DNA from: JBFGCT01 sp041581055 | GTDB taxonomy: Bacteria; Actinomycetota; Acidimicrobiia; Acidimicrobiales; Ilumatobacteraceae | DNA: 11,642 nt | Reading direction: 5' to 3' | Assembly (NCBI GenBank): GCA_041581055.1 | Contig: JBFGCT010000128.1 | Span: 1-11,642 of the forward strand | Shown here: piece by piece, positions 1 to 7,241 of the stretch | Numbering within the stretch: the first letter of the stretch is position 1 | Layout: every line of letters begins with the position of its first letter | Program-made: the position numbers and the translations under genes | The notes under the pieces: model-generated | Told to the model about the DNA's origin: nothing | Seen by the model: only the letters and a program-made list of their open reading frames with translations | The model's database searches: none

Positions 1-419
1 GTCGACTCGAACCGCCGCAGCACGGAGAACCGCCGGTCGCCGACCCGCCACTCGCCGATCACCAGGTTGCCCGAGACCCGCTCGACCGTCGTCGACTCGG
101 GCAGCCGCTCGATCAGCGCCGTCGCCACCTGGCGGACGCGGGCCCCTTTCATCAGCACCAGACCGCTCGCCGTCACCGCCAGCACCCGGTAGTCCGTGGC
201 CGCTGAGGCGGCGACCGCCACCGCGGCCAGCGCGACTGCGAAGATCGACGCCGGCGACGTGAACCCGGCGAGCGCCGCGCCACCACCACCGATGACCGCG
301 GCGACAGCGGCGAACGGCACGAGGAGGCGATGCCGCTGCCACATGTACGCCACGTCGAGGAGCTCCTCGTCGGTGCCCAGGACGCGCCGGACCGACCGCC
401 ACAGCACATCGCGCCGCAT
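1..419 (-). CDS. Partial small membrane protein of unknown function (N-terminal 139 residues)
   Basis: The reading frame opens at ATG 419-417 and stays open to the left edge, so the C-terminus is missing. The 139 visible residues start MRRDVLWRSV, followed by a charged cytosolic stretch, two hydrophobic segments at about 32-52 and 57-76 rich in Ala, Val and Gly, and then a mixed segment with beta-like pattern (about 77-139, YRVLAVTASGLVLM onward). A short two-helix hairpin followed by a beta-rich cytosolic domain resembles bacterial PH-like or YcxB-like membrane proteins, but I do not recognise the family firmly. Codon use is strongly G/C at third positions, which supports real coding. It lies downstream of dctP on the same strand, separated by 210 bp that hold a hairpin and a tandem repeat, so it is probably a separate unit. 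The start has GGGAGG a few bases upstream and lies inside repeat unit 1, whose sequence resembles the first codons of the gene. Confidence 0.65.
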   Translation of the reverse strand, partial: MRRDVLWRSVRRVLGTDEELLDVAYMWQRHRLLVPFAAVAAVIGGGGAALAGFTSPASIFAVALAAVAVAASAATDYRVLAVTASGLVLMKGARVRQVATALIERLPESTTVERVSGNLVIGEWRVGDRRFSVLRRFES

Positions 420-575
420 CAGCCCTCCCACCGCCGGCGCGGCACGTCACGCCGCATCAGCCCTCCCACCGCCAGCGCGGCACGTCACGCCGCATGACCA
501 CGCCGCCAGCGCGGCACGTCACGCCGCATCACCACGCCGCCAGCGCGGCACGTCACGCCGCATCACCACGCCGCA
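412..575 (-). repeat. Tandem repeat ladder carrying copies of a gene start (four units and a partial fifth)
   Basis: On the plus strand each unit starts CGCCGCAT and ends GCGGCACGTCA. Units 1 and 2 (412-449, 450-487) are 38 bp and differ at one base. Units 3 and 4 (488-521, 522-555) are 34 bp and differ at one base. A fifth unit starts at 556 and loses similarity by about 575. On the minus strand every unit carries ATGCGGCG. From units 2 and 3 the reading is a 12-codon ORF (MRRDVPRRRWEG, MRRDVPRWRWEG) whose TGA overlaps the next ATG as TGATG. From units 4 and 5 it is a 14-codon ORF (MRRDVPRWRRGHAA, MRRDVPRWRRGDAA). The unit 1 ATG is the start of the membrane protein at 1-419. Units 1 and 2 keep GGGAGG before their ATG; units 3-5 do not. 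Confidence 0.85.
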
Positions 576-576
576 C

Positions 577-605
577 GGCGGGCGCCATCGTCCGTGGCGC
601 CCGCC
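577..605 (-). terminator. Perfect 11-bp hairpin downstream of dctP
   Basis: GGCGGGCGCCA (577-587) and TGGCGCCCGCC (595-605) are exact reverse complements around a 7-nt loop. It lies 24 bp beyond the dctP stop codon, where an operon terminator is expected, and before the next minus-strand gene. No T-run follows on either strand, so it is either an intrinsic terminator of the T-poor high-GC kind or a 3' end stabiliser. Confidence 0.55.
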
Positions 606-629
606 GAAAGCGGGGAGGCCTTCCGGAGA

Positions 630-1856
630 TCAGATCTCGGTCTGCTGGGTGAGGTAGGACTTCTCGGCGAGGCCGTGCCACTCCGCGATGCTGTCGCGGA
701 ACGCCCGCCACGGCCCGAGGATCTCGCCGAACCCGGCGTTGCTCGAGGCGATGCCGTCGAGCACGTTCTCGGTCTCCTCCTTGAACGCCGCCATGATCTC
801 CGGGCTGAACTCGCGCAGCTCGGCGAACTCTTTGATCTTCTGCAGGTCGACCGGGTTGAGCACGTCGTACTTGGCCATCGTGCGCATGTTGGCGTGCGCC
901 GCGGCGTTCTCGATCGCCGCCTGGTACTCCTCCGGAAGATCGTTCCACAGGTCGAGCGGGAACTCGACCTCGACGGCCGTGCCCGGCTCCCACCAACCCG
1001 GGTAGTAGTAGAAGAGCTGCCCGGCGAACCCGTCGAGGCCGAGGATCAGGTCGTCGGTCGGGCCGACGAACTCGGCGGCGTCGATGGCGCCGGTCTCGAT
1101 GGCCGGGAGGATCTCGCCGCCGGCGATCGAGATCTGCTCGCCGCCGAGGTTGGTCAACACGGTGCCGGCGATGCCGGGGATGCGCATCTTCAAGCCCTGG
1201 ATGTCGGAGACGGTGTTGATCTCCTTGGAGAACCAGCCACCCATCTGGCAGCCGGTGCCACCGCACGGGAACGTGATGATCCCGTTCTGCTCGGCGTTGT
1301 ACTCGTTGAGCAGCTCCAGCCCTCCGCCCTCGTACAGCCAGGCGTTCTGCTGGCGCTGCGTGAGCCCGAACGGCACCGCGGTGCCGAACTGCTGGATCTC
1401 GTTGATTCCCGTGTAGTAGTACGACGCGGTGTGGCCGGACTGCACGCCTTGGGCGGCGACGGTCGGCAGCACCTCGAGGCCGCCGACGATCTCGCCCGCC
1501 GGTCGCGCGGTGATCTTGAACTTCCCGCCGGTCAGCTTGCTGAGCTGCTCGGCGAACACCTGCGCCGAGCCGAACAGCGTGACGAGCGATGTCGGCCAGC
1601 TCGTTGCCATGTCCCACTCGATCTCGGGCAGGTCCTGGCTGAGGTCGATCGGGGTCGTGCCGGCGGTCGTGACGTCGGGCGCGGTGTCGCCGCCGCCCCC
1701 GCCGGTCGTGCCCTCGGTCTCGCCGCCGTCGTCACTGCTGCACGCGTTCAGGATCGCCGAGGTCGCGGCGAAGCCGGCCACGCCGATCCCCGCCTTGCCC
1801 AGGAAGCTGCGCCGGTCGTAGCCGGTCACCTGCTCCTCGTTGTCGTCGATTGTCAT
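630..1856 (-). CDS. dctP: TRAP transporter substrate-binding protein (DctP/TakP-like), Tat lipoprotein
   Basis: A 408-residue solute receptor for a TRAP importer, expected outside the membrane as a lipoprotein. The start at ATG 1856 follows an excellent ribosome site (AGGAGGAGGAGA, 1869-1858). The N-terminus has a twin-arginine motif (RRSFLG, R15-R16), a hydrophobic stretch 22-36 and a lipobox LNAC with Cys39, then a Gly/Thr/Asp-rich linker (40-75). The mature domain opens with WDMATSWP (81-88). It includes QMGGWF (204-209), GLKMRIPG with Arg225 in the place of the conserved carboxylate-binding arginine of DctP proteins, and FYYYPGWWEPG (282-292). This pattern fits the mannitol/chloroaromatic (FcbT1/TakP) branch, whose known members bind 2-oxo acids, lactate or aromatic acids with a metal ion. 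The exact ligand cannot be read from the sequence. It is the last gene of the operon, 77 bp after dctM, with its own strong ribosome site, which fits the high receptor dose usual for such systems. Confidence 0.93.
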   Translation of the reverse strand: MTIDDNEEQVTGYDRRSFLGKAGIGVAGFAATSAILNACSSDDGGETEGTTGGGGGDTAPDVTTAGTTPIDLSQDLPEIEWDMATSWPTSLVTLFGSAQVFAEQLSKLTGGKFKITARPAGEIVGGLEVLPTVAAQGVQSGHTASYYYTGINEIQQFGTAVPFGLTQRQQNAWLYEGGGLELLNEYNAEQNGIITFPCGGTGCQMGGWFSKEINTVSDIQGLKMRIPGIAGTVLTNLGGEQISIAGGEILPAIETGAIDAAEFVGPTDDLILGLDGFAGQLFYYYPGWWEPGTAVEVEFPLDLWNDLPEEYQAAIENAAAHANMRTMAKYDVLNPVDLQKIKEFAELREFSPEIMAAFKEETENVLDGIASSNAGFGEILGPWRAFRDSIAEWHGLAEKSYLTQQTEI

Positions 1857-1933
1857 GTCTCCTCCTCCTGTTGTTCGCACCGGTGATGCGATCTTGATGC
1901 TCGATGTCAGCGTGACCCAGTGAGCGGGGGAGG

Positions 1934-3493
1934 TCAACTGAACGTGTCGAGCGAGAACTGGGTGATGGCGGGGACGAAGCCGAGGATCACGAGCGCGATT
2001 CCCTGCAGCGCCATGAACGGCAACGCCCCCTTGTGGATGTCGGCCGTCTTGACCTCCGGCGGGGCGACGCTCTGGAGGTAGAACAGCGAGAACCCGACCG
2101 GTGGCGAGATGAACGCCATGTTGAGGTTCACCGCCATCATGACGGCGAACCAGATCTTCTCGTCGCTGGTGAAGCCCAGCGCCTCGAGGGCGGGCACGAA
2201 GATCGGGACGACGATGAACGTGATCTCGATGAACTCGAGGTTGATGCCGAGCAGGAACACGGCGACCATCGCCACGAGGACGAACCCGAGCTTGCCGCCC
2301 CCGATCGACGACAGCCACTCCGAGGTCTGGTCGGAGCCGCCGAGTTGGAAGAACATCAGCGAGAAGAACGTCGAGCAGAACAGCAACGTCATGACGAGGA
2401 TCGTGATGTTCGCCGTCGACTCGCCGGCCTGCTTGACCTCGGTCCACCGCAGACGCCACCGCGGCTCGACGTGGGTCGCCCCCTCCTTGCGCAGGATGCG
2501 ATCGAACAACCACATCATGCAGGCGAGCAGCAGCGCGCCGAACACGCCGACCGCGCCGGACTCCGACGGCGTGGCCACCCCTTGGAAGATCGAGACCAGC
2601 ACGCCGGCGATCAGCACCAGGATCGGCACGATCGACAACAGCACCTCGGTGGCGAGCATCTTCGTCACCAGCATGATCGCGAAGAACGCGAGGAACGCGA
2701 AGGCGAAGCCCGTCAGCGACGCCCGCACGCTGCCGAGCAGCAGCACCAGCCCGACCATGAAGGCGAGGCAGAACGCGAACAGCGCCTTGGAGGCGACCGA
2801 CGGGTTGCCCGGCAGCGTGCGCTGGTCCTTCGGCATCGCCGGGCCGAGCTCAGGTTTGATCCACGAGACGCCGAGCACATAGACCACGTAGAGGCCGCTG
2901 AGGATGAGACCGGGGATGAGCGCGCCGGCGAACAGGCCGAGGATGCCGACGCCGAACTGCTGGGCGAGCAGGATCAGCACGATGCTGGGGGGAAGCAGCT
3001 GGGCGAGCGTGCCGGACGCGACGATCGCGCCGGTGGCCAGCTTGTGGTCGTAGCCCAGCCGGATCATCGCCGGCAACGACAGCAGGCCCATCACGATCAC
3101 CGTCGCCGCCACGACGCCCGTCGCCGCGGCGAGCAGCGTGCCGACGATCACGACCGTCGCCGCGACGCCGCCGCGGATCGCGCCCATCAGCATCCCGATC
3201 GCCGTCAGCAGTCGCTCGGCCATGCCGGATCGCTCGAGGATCGCGCCCATCAACACGAACAACGGCACGGCGAGCAACTGTGGGTCGCTGACCGCGCTGA
3301 ACCAGCGTGACGGCAACGAGTTGAGGGTGTTGGGGTTGAACGTGTCGGTGAGGTCGCCGACGAACGCGAAGAGCAGCGCCGTGCTGGCGAACGAGAAGGC
3401 GACGTTGTACCCGGTGAGGATCATCACCATGAACACGACGAACATCAAGAGCGCGAGGAAGACGCCCGTTTCGAGCCCGAGGATCGCCAGCAT
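1934..3493 (-). CDS. dctM: TRAP transporter large permease subunit (DctM)
   Basis: A 519-residue, very hydrophobic integral membrane protein with about 12 or more transmembrane segments; it is the ion-coupled transport channel of the TRAP system. Family signatures visible are VPLFVLMGAILERSGMAERL (76-95), GTLAQLLPPSIVLILLA (161-177), the repeated inverted-half motif GVATPSESGAVGVFG (305-319) where sodium-binding residues sit in this family, and NMAFISPPVGFSLFYL (458-473). It is longer than the roughly 430 residues of standard DctM because of an extra hydrophobic stretch at about 235-300, typical of the FcbT3-type branch. The start ATG is 2 nt beyond the dctQ stop codon, so the two subunits are probably translationally coupled. 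The protein should pair with DctQ and receive ligand from DctP. Confidence 0.94.
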   Translation of the reverse strand: MLAILGLETGVFLALLMFVVFMVMILTGYNVAFSFASTALLFAFVGDLTDTFNPNTLNSLPSRWFSAVSDPQLLAVPLFVLMGAILERSGMAERLLTAIGMLMGAIRGGVAATVVIVGTLLAAATGVVAATVIVMGLLSLPAMIRLGYDHKLATGAIVASGTLAQLLPPSIVLILLAQQFGVGILGLFAGALIPGLILSGLYVVYVLGVSWIKPELGPAMPKDQRTLPGNPSVASKALFAFCLAFMVGLVLLLGSVRASLTGFAFAFLAFFAIMLVTKMLATEVLLSIVPILVLIAGVLVSIFQGVATPSESGAVGVFGALLLACMMWLFDRILRKEGATHVEPRWRLRWTEVKQAGESTANITILVMTLLFCSTFFSLMFFQLGGSDQTSEWLSSIGGGKLGFVLVAMVAVFLLGINLEFIEITFIVVPIFVPALEALGFTSDEKIWFAVMMAVNLNMAFISPPVGFSLFYLQSVAPPEVKTADIHKGALPFMALQGIALVILGFVPAITQFSLDTFS

Positions 3494-3495
3494 CC

Positions 3496-4533
3496 CTATT
3501 CGATCCTCTGGGGCGCGTCGCGCTTCTTGAGGTCGCCGTACTGCGGGCGGCCGGCGATCACGAACCCGGTCTTGATCAGCTCGCTGATCACGGCGAACCC
3601 GATGAGGACGAACCCGACGAGCAGCAAGGCCTTGATGTGGCCGACCGGGAGCTGGTCGGCGTCGGGCGCCTGCTCCCACGTCTCCCAGACCTTGTACCCG
3701 CTCGGCCACCGGCCGTCGCGGGTGCGGCCGAGCGCCAGCGCGGCGTTCGGCTGGAGGATGCGGATCGCCATGTAGACGAACGGCAAGAACAGGGTGGCGT
3801 GCAGGACGAAGTCGATCCACGCCTTGCGCTTGTCGCTGAAGTTGGCCCACCAGAAATCGATGCGCGGGTTGACACCGTCGCGGATTCCGTAGTTGGCGCC
3901 GAGCAGGAACAGGGCGGCGAACGACTGCCATGCCAGGCTCGTCGCCTCGCCGATCAGGATGTCCTGCTCGACGTATCGCGTGCCGTAGCGCGTCACCACG
4001 TTGAAGAACTGGACGAAGAACACGAACCACGCCAGGAACATCGAGATTCGCTTGGTGACCGAGGCGACCCCGTCGAGCCCGACGCGCAGCCCGTTCAGAC
4101 CGACCGGCCACACCGAGAACCCGATGGCGACGAGCAGCCCAACCCACTCCCATGGTTCGAGATGGCCGATCTGGTACTTGGTGTCGAGCACCGTGTGGTA
4201 GGTCAGCGCCACGACGAGCGCCCCGACGGCGACCACGCCGATCGGGTGGATGCGCCAGGGGACGCCGCCCGCCTCGACCTCACCATCACGGGTCGGGCCG
4301 CCGTGCCCGGAGGACCACCGATTGATGTAGGGCTCGTCGCCGGGGGGCAGCCTCTCGCCGAACACCCTGGCCGGCTCGACGATCGTGTCCCCGTCGGCGG
4401 GCGCGGACGGCTCGGTGTCGACGTCGTCGGCCGAATCGTCGGCCGAGGCGGACAGCAGGTCGCTGGTGGCGGCGCGGGCACGCGGCGAGACGTTGCTGCC
4501 CCAGCCGCGGTTCGCGACGCGCAATGAGATCAC
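3496..4533 (-). CDS. dctQ: TRAP transporter small permease subunit (DctQ), long variant
   Basis: A 345-residue protein starting at GTG 4533; GGGGGGAG lies a few bases upstream and the first internal ATG is residue 165, so GTG is the best start. It is the first gene of the operon. Residues 1-90 are polar and rich in Asp, Ser, Ala and Pro, with no signal peptide. Hydrophobic segments follow at about 96-114, 129-148, 164-182, 198-216, 238-258 and 300-326. The last four fit the canonical DctQ four-helix core, with the family motif visible as YGIRDGVNPRIDFWW (215-229). The usual length is about 160-220 residues, so this protein has an acidic N-terminal tail, two extra helices, and an enlarged hydrophilic loop (about 262-298) before the last helix. 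DctQ scaffolds the DctM subunit. The assignment rests on the motif and on gene order; without dctM next door it would be weaker. Confidence 0.88.
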   Translation of the reverse strand: MISLRVANRGWGSNVSPRARAATSDLLSASADDSADDVDTEPSAPADGDTIVEPARVFGERLPPGDEPYINRWSSGHGGPTRDGEVEAGGVPWRIHPIGVVAVGALVVALTYHTVLDTKYQIGHLEPWEWVGLLVAIGFSVWPVGLNGLRVGLDGVASVTKRISMFLAWFVFFVQFFNVVTRYGTRYVEQDILIGEATSLAWQSFAALFLLGANYGIRDGVNPRIDFWWANFSDKRKAWIDFVLHATLFLPFVYMAIRILQPNAALALGRTRDGRWPSGYKVWETWEQAPDADQLPVGHIKALLLVGFVLIGFAVISELIKTGFVIAGRPQYGDLKKRDAPQRIE

Positions 4534-4559
4534 GGACTCCCCCCTCAGTCGCTGGACAG

Positions 4560-4588
4560 AGTGAAGTGCATGCGCAGGGTGCGGTCAA
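4560..4588 (-). promoter_or_regulatory. Candidate sigma70-type promoter for the TRAP operon
   Basis: Read on the minus strand, TTGACC (4588-4583) is followed after 17 bp by TTCACT (4565-4560). The -35 box matches five of six consensus bases and the -10 box three of six. Transcription would start about 20 nt before the dctQ GTG, leaving room for its GGGGGGAG ribosome site. This is the only good -35 element I see in the 203-bp gap between the AEC permease and dctQ. Confidence 0.4.
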
Positions 4589-4698
4589 GCCATTCGCCGA
4601 GAAAGCGCGGGACCGCAACGTTTTCAGTCGGCCGTCCTGTGCCCGCTCGCGGTCGGGCCGCCACCATCGGTGCTGGCCACGGAGGGCGGCGCAGGGTT

Positions 4699-4723
4699 CC
4701 CGCGAGGCGCGAGCGAGCGCGGG
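4699..4723 (-). terminator. Weak hairpin after the AEC permease gene
   Basis: CCCGCG (4699-4704) pairs with CGCGGG (4718-4723) around a 13-nt GC-rich loop, 13 bp beyond the stop codon of the AEC gene. The stem is short and no T-run follows. The position is right for a terminator, but such hairpins occur by chance in DNA this GC-rich. Confidence 0.25.
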
Positions 4724-4736
4724 CCCGGCGACCGCA

Positions 4737-5639
4737 TCACAGGATGAGCAGCACGATCGGGAGCGTGACCGCCGATGTCAGCGTGCCGATCACCACGCCG
4801 GCGGTCACCCGCTCGGGCGCCATGTCGTACTGGATCGCGACCACGGCGCAGAACACCGCCGGCGGCATCGCCGACTGGATCACGACCGCGTCGAGGAAGT
4901 CCCCGTCGAGCCCGAGCCAGACCGCGACCAGTCCGGCGACCAGCGGGGCCAGGGCCAGCTTGGCGGCCAGCATCAGTCCGAGGTCGCCGGACCAGCGGGG
5001 CGTCCCGGTCTTCACGAGTTGCAGCCCCAGTGTGAACAGCATGATCGGGATCAGGGCGTCGGCGAGCAACCCGACCGATCGGTCGAGGACGAGCGGGAGG
5101 CCGAGGTTTCCGACGTTGACGACGAGCGCCAGCCCGCCGGCGATCGCCATCGGCGCGGTCAGCGCCCGGCCGACGGCCAGCATCGGCGAGCGCGTGCGGG
5201 CCTCGGCCAACCCGACGCTCAGCACGAGCCCGGCGATGTTGATCGTCAGCATCAGCACGCCGGCGATCGGCAGCGCGTCCTCGCCGAGCGCGAACCCGAC
5301 GATCGCCAGACCGGCGTTGCCGACGTTGCCGTACGCGCTGGTCATCGCCGTCGCCGCGGTCACCTCGTAGCTGGCGCCCGAGGCGCGGGCCCACGCCGCG
5401 ACGAGCAGCACCACAGCGGCCATGCCCGCCAACCCGGCGACGACGAGGCGGACGACGACGCTGCCGTCCAGCTCCGCCTCGGCCAACACGGCGAAGACGA
5501 ACGCCGGGCCGAGGACGTAGAACGACAGCCGGGAGAGGCTGCCGACGTCGATGTCGAGACGCGAGCCGGCGACCGCCCCGAGCACGACGAGCAGCGCGAC
5601 GGGAGCGAGCACGTCGACCAGCACGTTCGCCACCGACAT
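4737..5639 (-). CDS. AEC-family permease (auxin efflux carrier-like)
   Basis: A 300-residue integral membrane protein with about ten hydrophobic segments running almost end to end, the usual length for bacterial AEC (Mem_trans) carriers. Family marks visible are the GNVGNAGLAIVGFALG segment (104-119) in the first half and QSAMPPAVFCAVVA (255-268) in the second, matching the two broken-helix motifs of this bile-acid/auxin-carrier fold. Characterised bacterial members move malonate, malate or other small carboxylates, but the substrate cannot be read here. The start ATG 5639 has no Shine-Dalgarno site; a TAGGGT box lies 7 nt upstream, suggesting a leaderless message. The gene follows the inverted-repeat array at 5668-5794 and precedes the TRAP operon on the same strand, 203 bp away, so it is probably not in that operon although both may handle carboxylates. 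Confidence 0.85.
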   Translation of the reverse strand: MSVANVLVDVLAPVALLVVLGAVAGSRLDIDVGSLSRLSFYVLGPAFVFAVLAEAELDGSVVVRLVVAGLAGMAAVVLLVAAWARASGASYEVTAATAMTSAYGNVGNAGLAIVGFALGEDALPIAGVLMLTINIAGLVLSVGLAEARTRSPMLAVGRALTAPMAIAGGLALVVNVGNLGLPLVLDRSVGLLADALIPIMLFTLGLQLVKTGTPRWSGDLGLMLAAKLALAPLVAGLVAVWLGLDGDFLDAVVIQSAMPPAVFCAVVAIQYDMAPERVTAGVVIGTLTSAVTLPIVLLIL

Positions 5640-5646
5640 CGGCGCG

Positions 5647-5652
5647 ACCCTA
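5647..5652 (-). promoter_or_regulatory. Candidate leaderless -10 element for the AEC permease
   Basis: On the minus strand TAGGGT is followed by 7 nt (CGCGCCG) and then ATG at 5639. The TAnnnT pattern at this distance would place the transcript start at or next to the A of the start codon. No ribosome site is present, which agrees with leaderless translation. The -35 position falls in the edge of the inverted repeat (5670-5675) and matches no consensus. Confidence 0.5.
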
Positions 5653-5667
5653 CGCGCCCGCTCCCCA

Positions 5668-5723
5668 CCCCGTTTGCGTCGCGAAAACGGGGCGACAGGC
5701 CGTCACAATCGCGACGCAAACGG
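5668..5723. repeat. Inverted-repeat element A, copy 1
   Basis: CCGTTTGCGTCGCGA (5670-5684) and TCGCGACGCAAACGG (5709-5723) are exact 15-bp reverse complements around a 24-nt centre. The left arm can also pair locally: CCCCGTTT (5668-5675) with AAACGGGG (5685-5692). Two mutually exclusive hairpins are therefore possible. It lies between the AEC start and copy 2. Confidence 0.9.
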
Positions 5724-5738
5724 CCGAGGACCGCCCCA

Positions 5739-5794
5739 CCCCGTTTGCGTCGCGAAAACGGGGCGACGGTCCGTCACAATCGCGACGCAAACGG
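5739..5794. repeat. Inverted-repeat element A, copy 2
   Basis: It repeats copy 1 with a 71-bp offset: arms at 5741-5755 and 5780-5794 are identical to those of copy 1, and the 24-nt centre differs at only two positions. The same alternative CCCCGTTT/AAACGGGG pairing is kept. It begins 21 bp beyond the stop codon of the PLP enzyme and could act at the 3' end of that transcript, though no T-run is present. Confidence 0.9.
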
Positions 5795-5815
5795 TAGATC
5801 GGGGGTCGCCGCGGG

Positions 5816-7174
5816 TCAGCTGAGGCCGCGCCACACGCGGACGACGGCGGTGGCGGACGTGTCGACGTCGTCCTCGGTGGTGGACGTGTCCGACACGCTG
5901 ATCCGCATCGCCCGCCTCCCCTGCCAGGTCGTGCCGCCCATCCAACAGGTGCGATCGGCCTGCACGCCGGCGATGACGCGGTCGGTCGTGTCGTCGTCGC
6001 CGAACGAGACCAGCACCTGGTTGAGCACCGGCGGCGCGAGGATCTCCGCCCCCGCCGCATCGAGCGCGTCCGCGAACCGGGTCGCGTGCCGGCAGCATCG
6101 TTCGATCACGTCGGCGACGCCCGCCCGGCCGAGCGTGGCGAGGATCGCCCAGACCGGGATAGCCCGCGCGGCCTGGGACATCTGAAGGCCCATGTTCATC
6201 GGCGACCGGCCGTCGGCGGCGCTGGCGTAGGCCGCGTCCATCGCCATCGAGGCGAGCAGCCCATCGGCGCGGGCGACGATCGTGACGCCGCAGTCGTAGG
6301 GCGAGTTGAGCCACTTGTGGCAGTCGGCCGCCCACGAGTCGGCGAGCGCAACGCCGGCGAGCAGGTGCCGCCGCGCTGGCGCGGCGTTGGCCCAGAGCCC
6401 GAACGCGCCGTCGACGTGGACCCACGTGCGCTCGCGATCGAGCCCTCCGACGATGTCGGCGAACGGGTCGCTGTGCCCGGTGTTGACGTTGCCGGCCTGG
6501 AGCAGGACGAGGGTCGGACCGTCGGTGGTGGGGACGGCGTCGGCGCGGGCCCGGCCGTCGACGTCGGTCGGGATCGGGACGATCGAGCCGCTGCCGAGCC
6601 CCGCTACACGCAGCGCCTTGAGCACCGACGTGTGGATCTCCGCGGACGCGACGATCGTGATCGGCGGGGCGCCGACCAGCCCGCGCTCGGCGGTGTCCCA
6701 GCCGACGCGCCGGAGGAGCTCGTCGCGGGCCGTGACGATCGCGGTGAGGTTGGCGACCGAAGCGCCGGCGCAGAACGAGGCGGTGGCGGTCGCCGGGAGG
6801 GCGAGCAGATCGACGACCCAGCGCGCCGCGAGCTCGTCGAGCCCGGCGGCGATCGGCGACATCACGGGCAGCGCGGCGTTCTGATCCCAGGCGAGCCCGA
6901 GCATCGCGGCGGCGACGCCGGCGGGCTCCGACCCGCCGGTGACGAACCCGAAGTACCGGCCGCCGTTGGAGTGGACGGTCGCCGGCGAGCCGACGCGGTC
7001 GAGCAACTCGATCGTCGCGCGCGGGTCGGACGGACCGTCGGGGAGCCGATCGGGGATCGTCGACAGGTCGGCGAGGGCGTCAGGCCCGGGCGTCACTCCC
7101 GCCGCACGCGTCGACTCGAGATACGCCCGCGCCCGCGCCGCCACATCGTCGATCACTCGCCACGGCTCGGCCAC
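5816..7174 (-). CDS. PLP-dependent group II decarboxylase-like enzyme
   Basis: A fold-type I pyridoxal-phosphate enzyme of the aromatic-amino-acid/glutamate decarboxylase superfamily, cytosolic. From GTG 7174 it has 452 residues. The cofactor lysine is Lys287 in ADCHKWLNSPYDCG (283-296). His181 in SAEIHTS is the likely ring-stacking residue, and Asp255 in HVDGAF should bind the pyridine nitrogen. FCAGASVANLTAI (134-146) is the phosphate-side glycine/serine loop, and QAGNVNTGHSDPF (226-238) is characteristic of a subgroup often annotated only as pyridoxal-dependent decarboxylase or aspartate aminotransferase family. The substrate and even the reaction are therefore open. The frame remains open to ATG 7255, but that start would overlap the divergent DUF998 gene; GTG 7174 leaves a 67-bp divergent gap and matches where the family homology appears to begin. 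No strong ribosome site is seen at either start. Confidence 0.85.
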   Translation of the reverse strand: MAEPWRVIDDVAARARAYLESTRAAGVTPGPDALADLSTIPDRLPDGPSDPRATIELLDRVGSPATVHSNGGRYFGFVTGGSEPAGVAAAMLGLAWDQNAALPVMSPIAAGLDELAARWVVDLLALPATATASFCAGASVANLTAIVTARDELLRRVGWDTAERGLVGAPPITIVASAEIHTSVLKALRVAGLGSGSIVPIPTDVDGRARADAVPTTDGPTLVLLQAGNVNTGHSDPFADIVGGLDRERTWVHVDGAFGLWANAAPARRHLLAGVALADSWAADCHKWLNSPYDCGVTIVARADGLLASMAMDAAYASAADGRSPMNMGLQMSQAARAIPVWAILATLGRAGVADVIERCCRHATRFADALDAAGAEILAPPVLNQVLVSFGDDDTTDRVIAGVQADRTCWMGGTTWQGRRAMRISVSDTSTTEDDVDTSATAVVRVWRGLS

Positions 7175-7241
7175 GCAGAGAGTCTCGCCGTTCGAGCGGC
7201 GATCGGTCGCACGGCGCCCGCCGACGCGCGACGATCGAGCG

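Noticed and set aside
412..575. Possible CRISPR array
   Set aside because: The units are contiguous with no unique spacers, have two different lengths, and lack a cas gene or leader.
2033..3310. Long plus-strand open frame (425 codons) opposite dctM
   Set aside because: Its translation is dominated by Arg, Asp, Glu, Gln and His with no domain, the usual antisense shadow of a hydrophobic high-GC gene; dctM on the minus strand has clear family motifs.
4524..6185. Plus-strand open frame of 553 codons across the AEC gene and element A
   Set aside because: Low-complexity Arg/Asp/Gln-rich product opposite two recognisable genes and crossing the inverted-repeat array; no ribosome site or motif.
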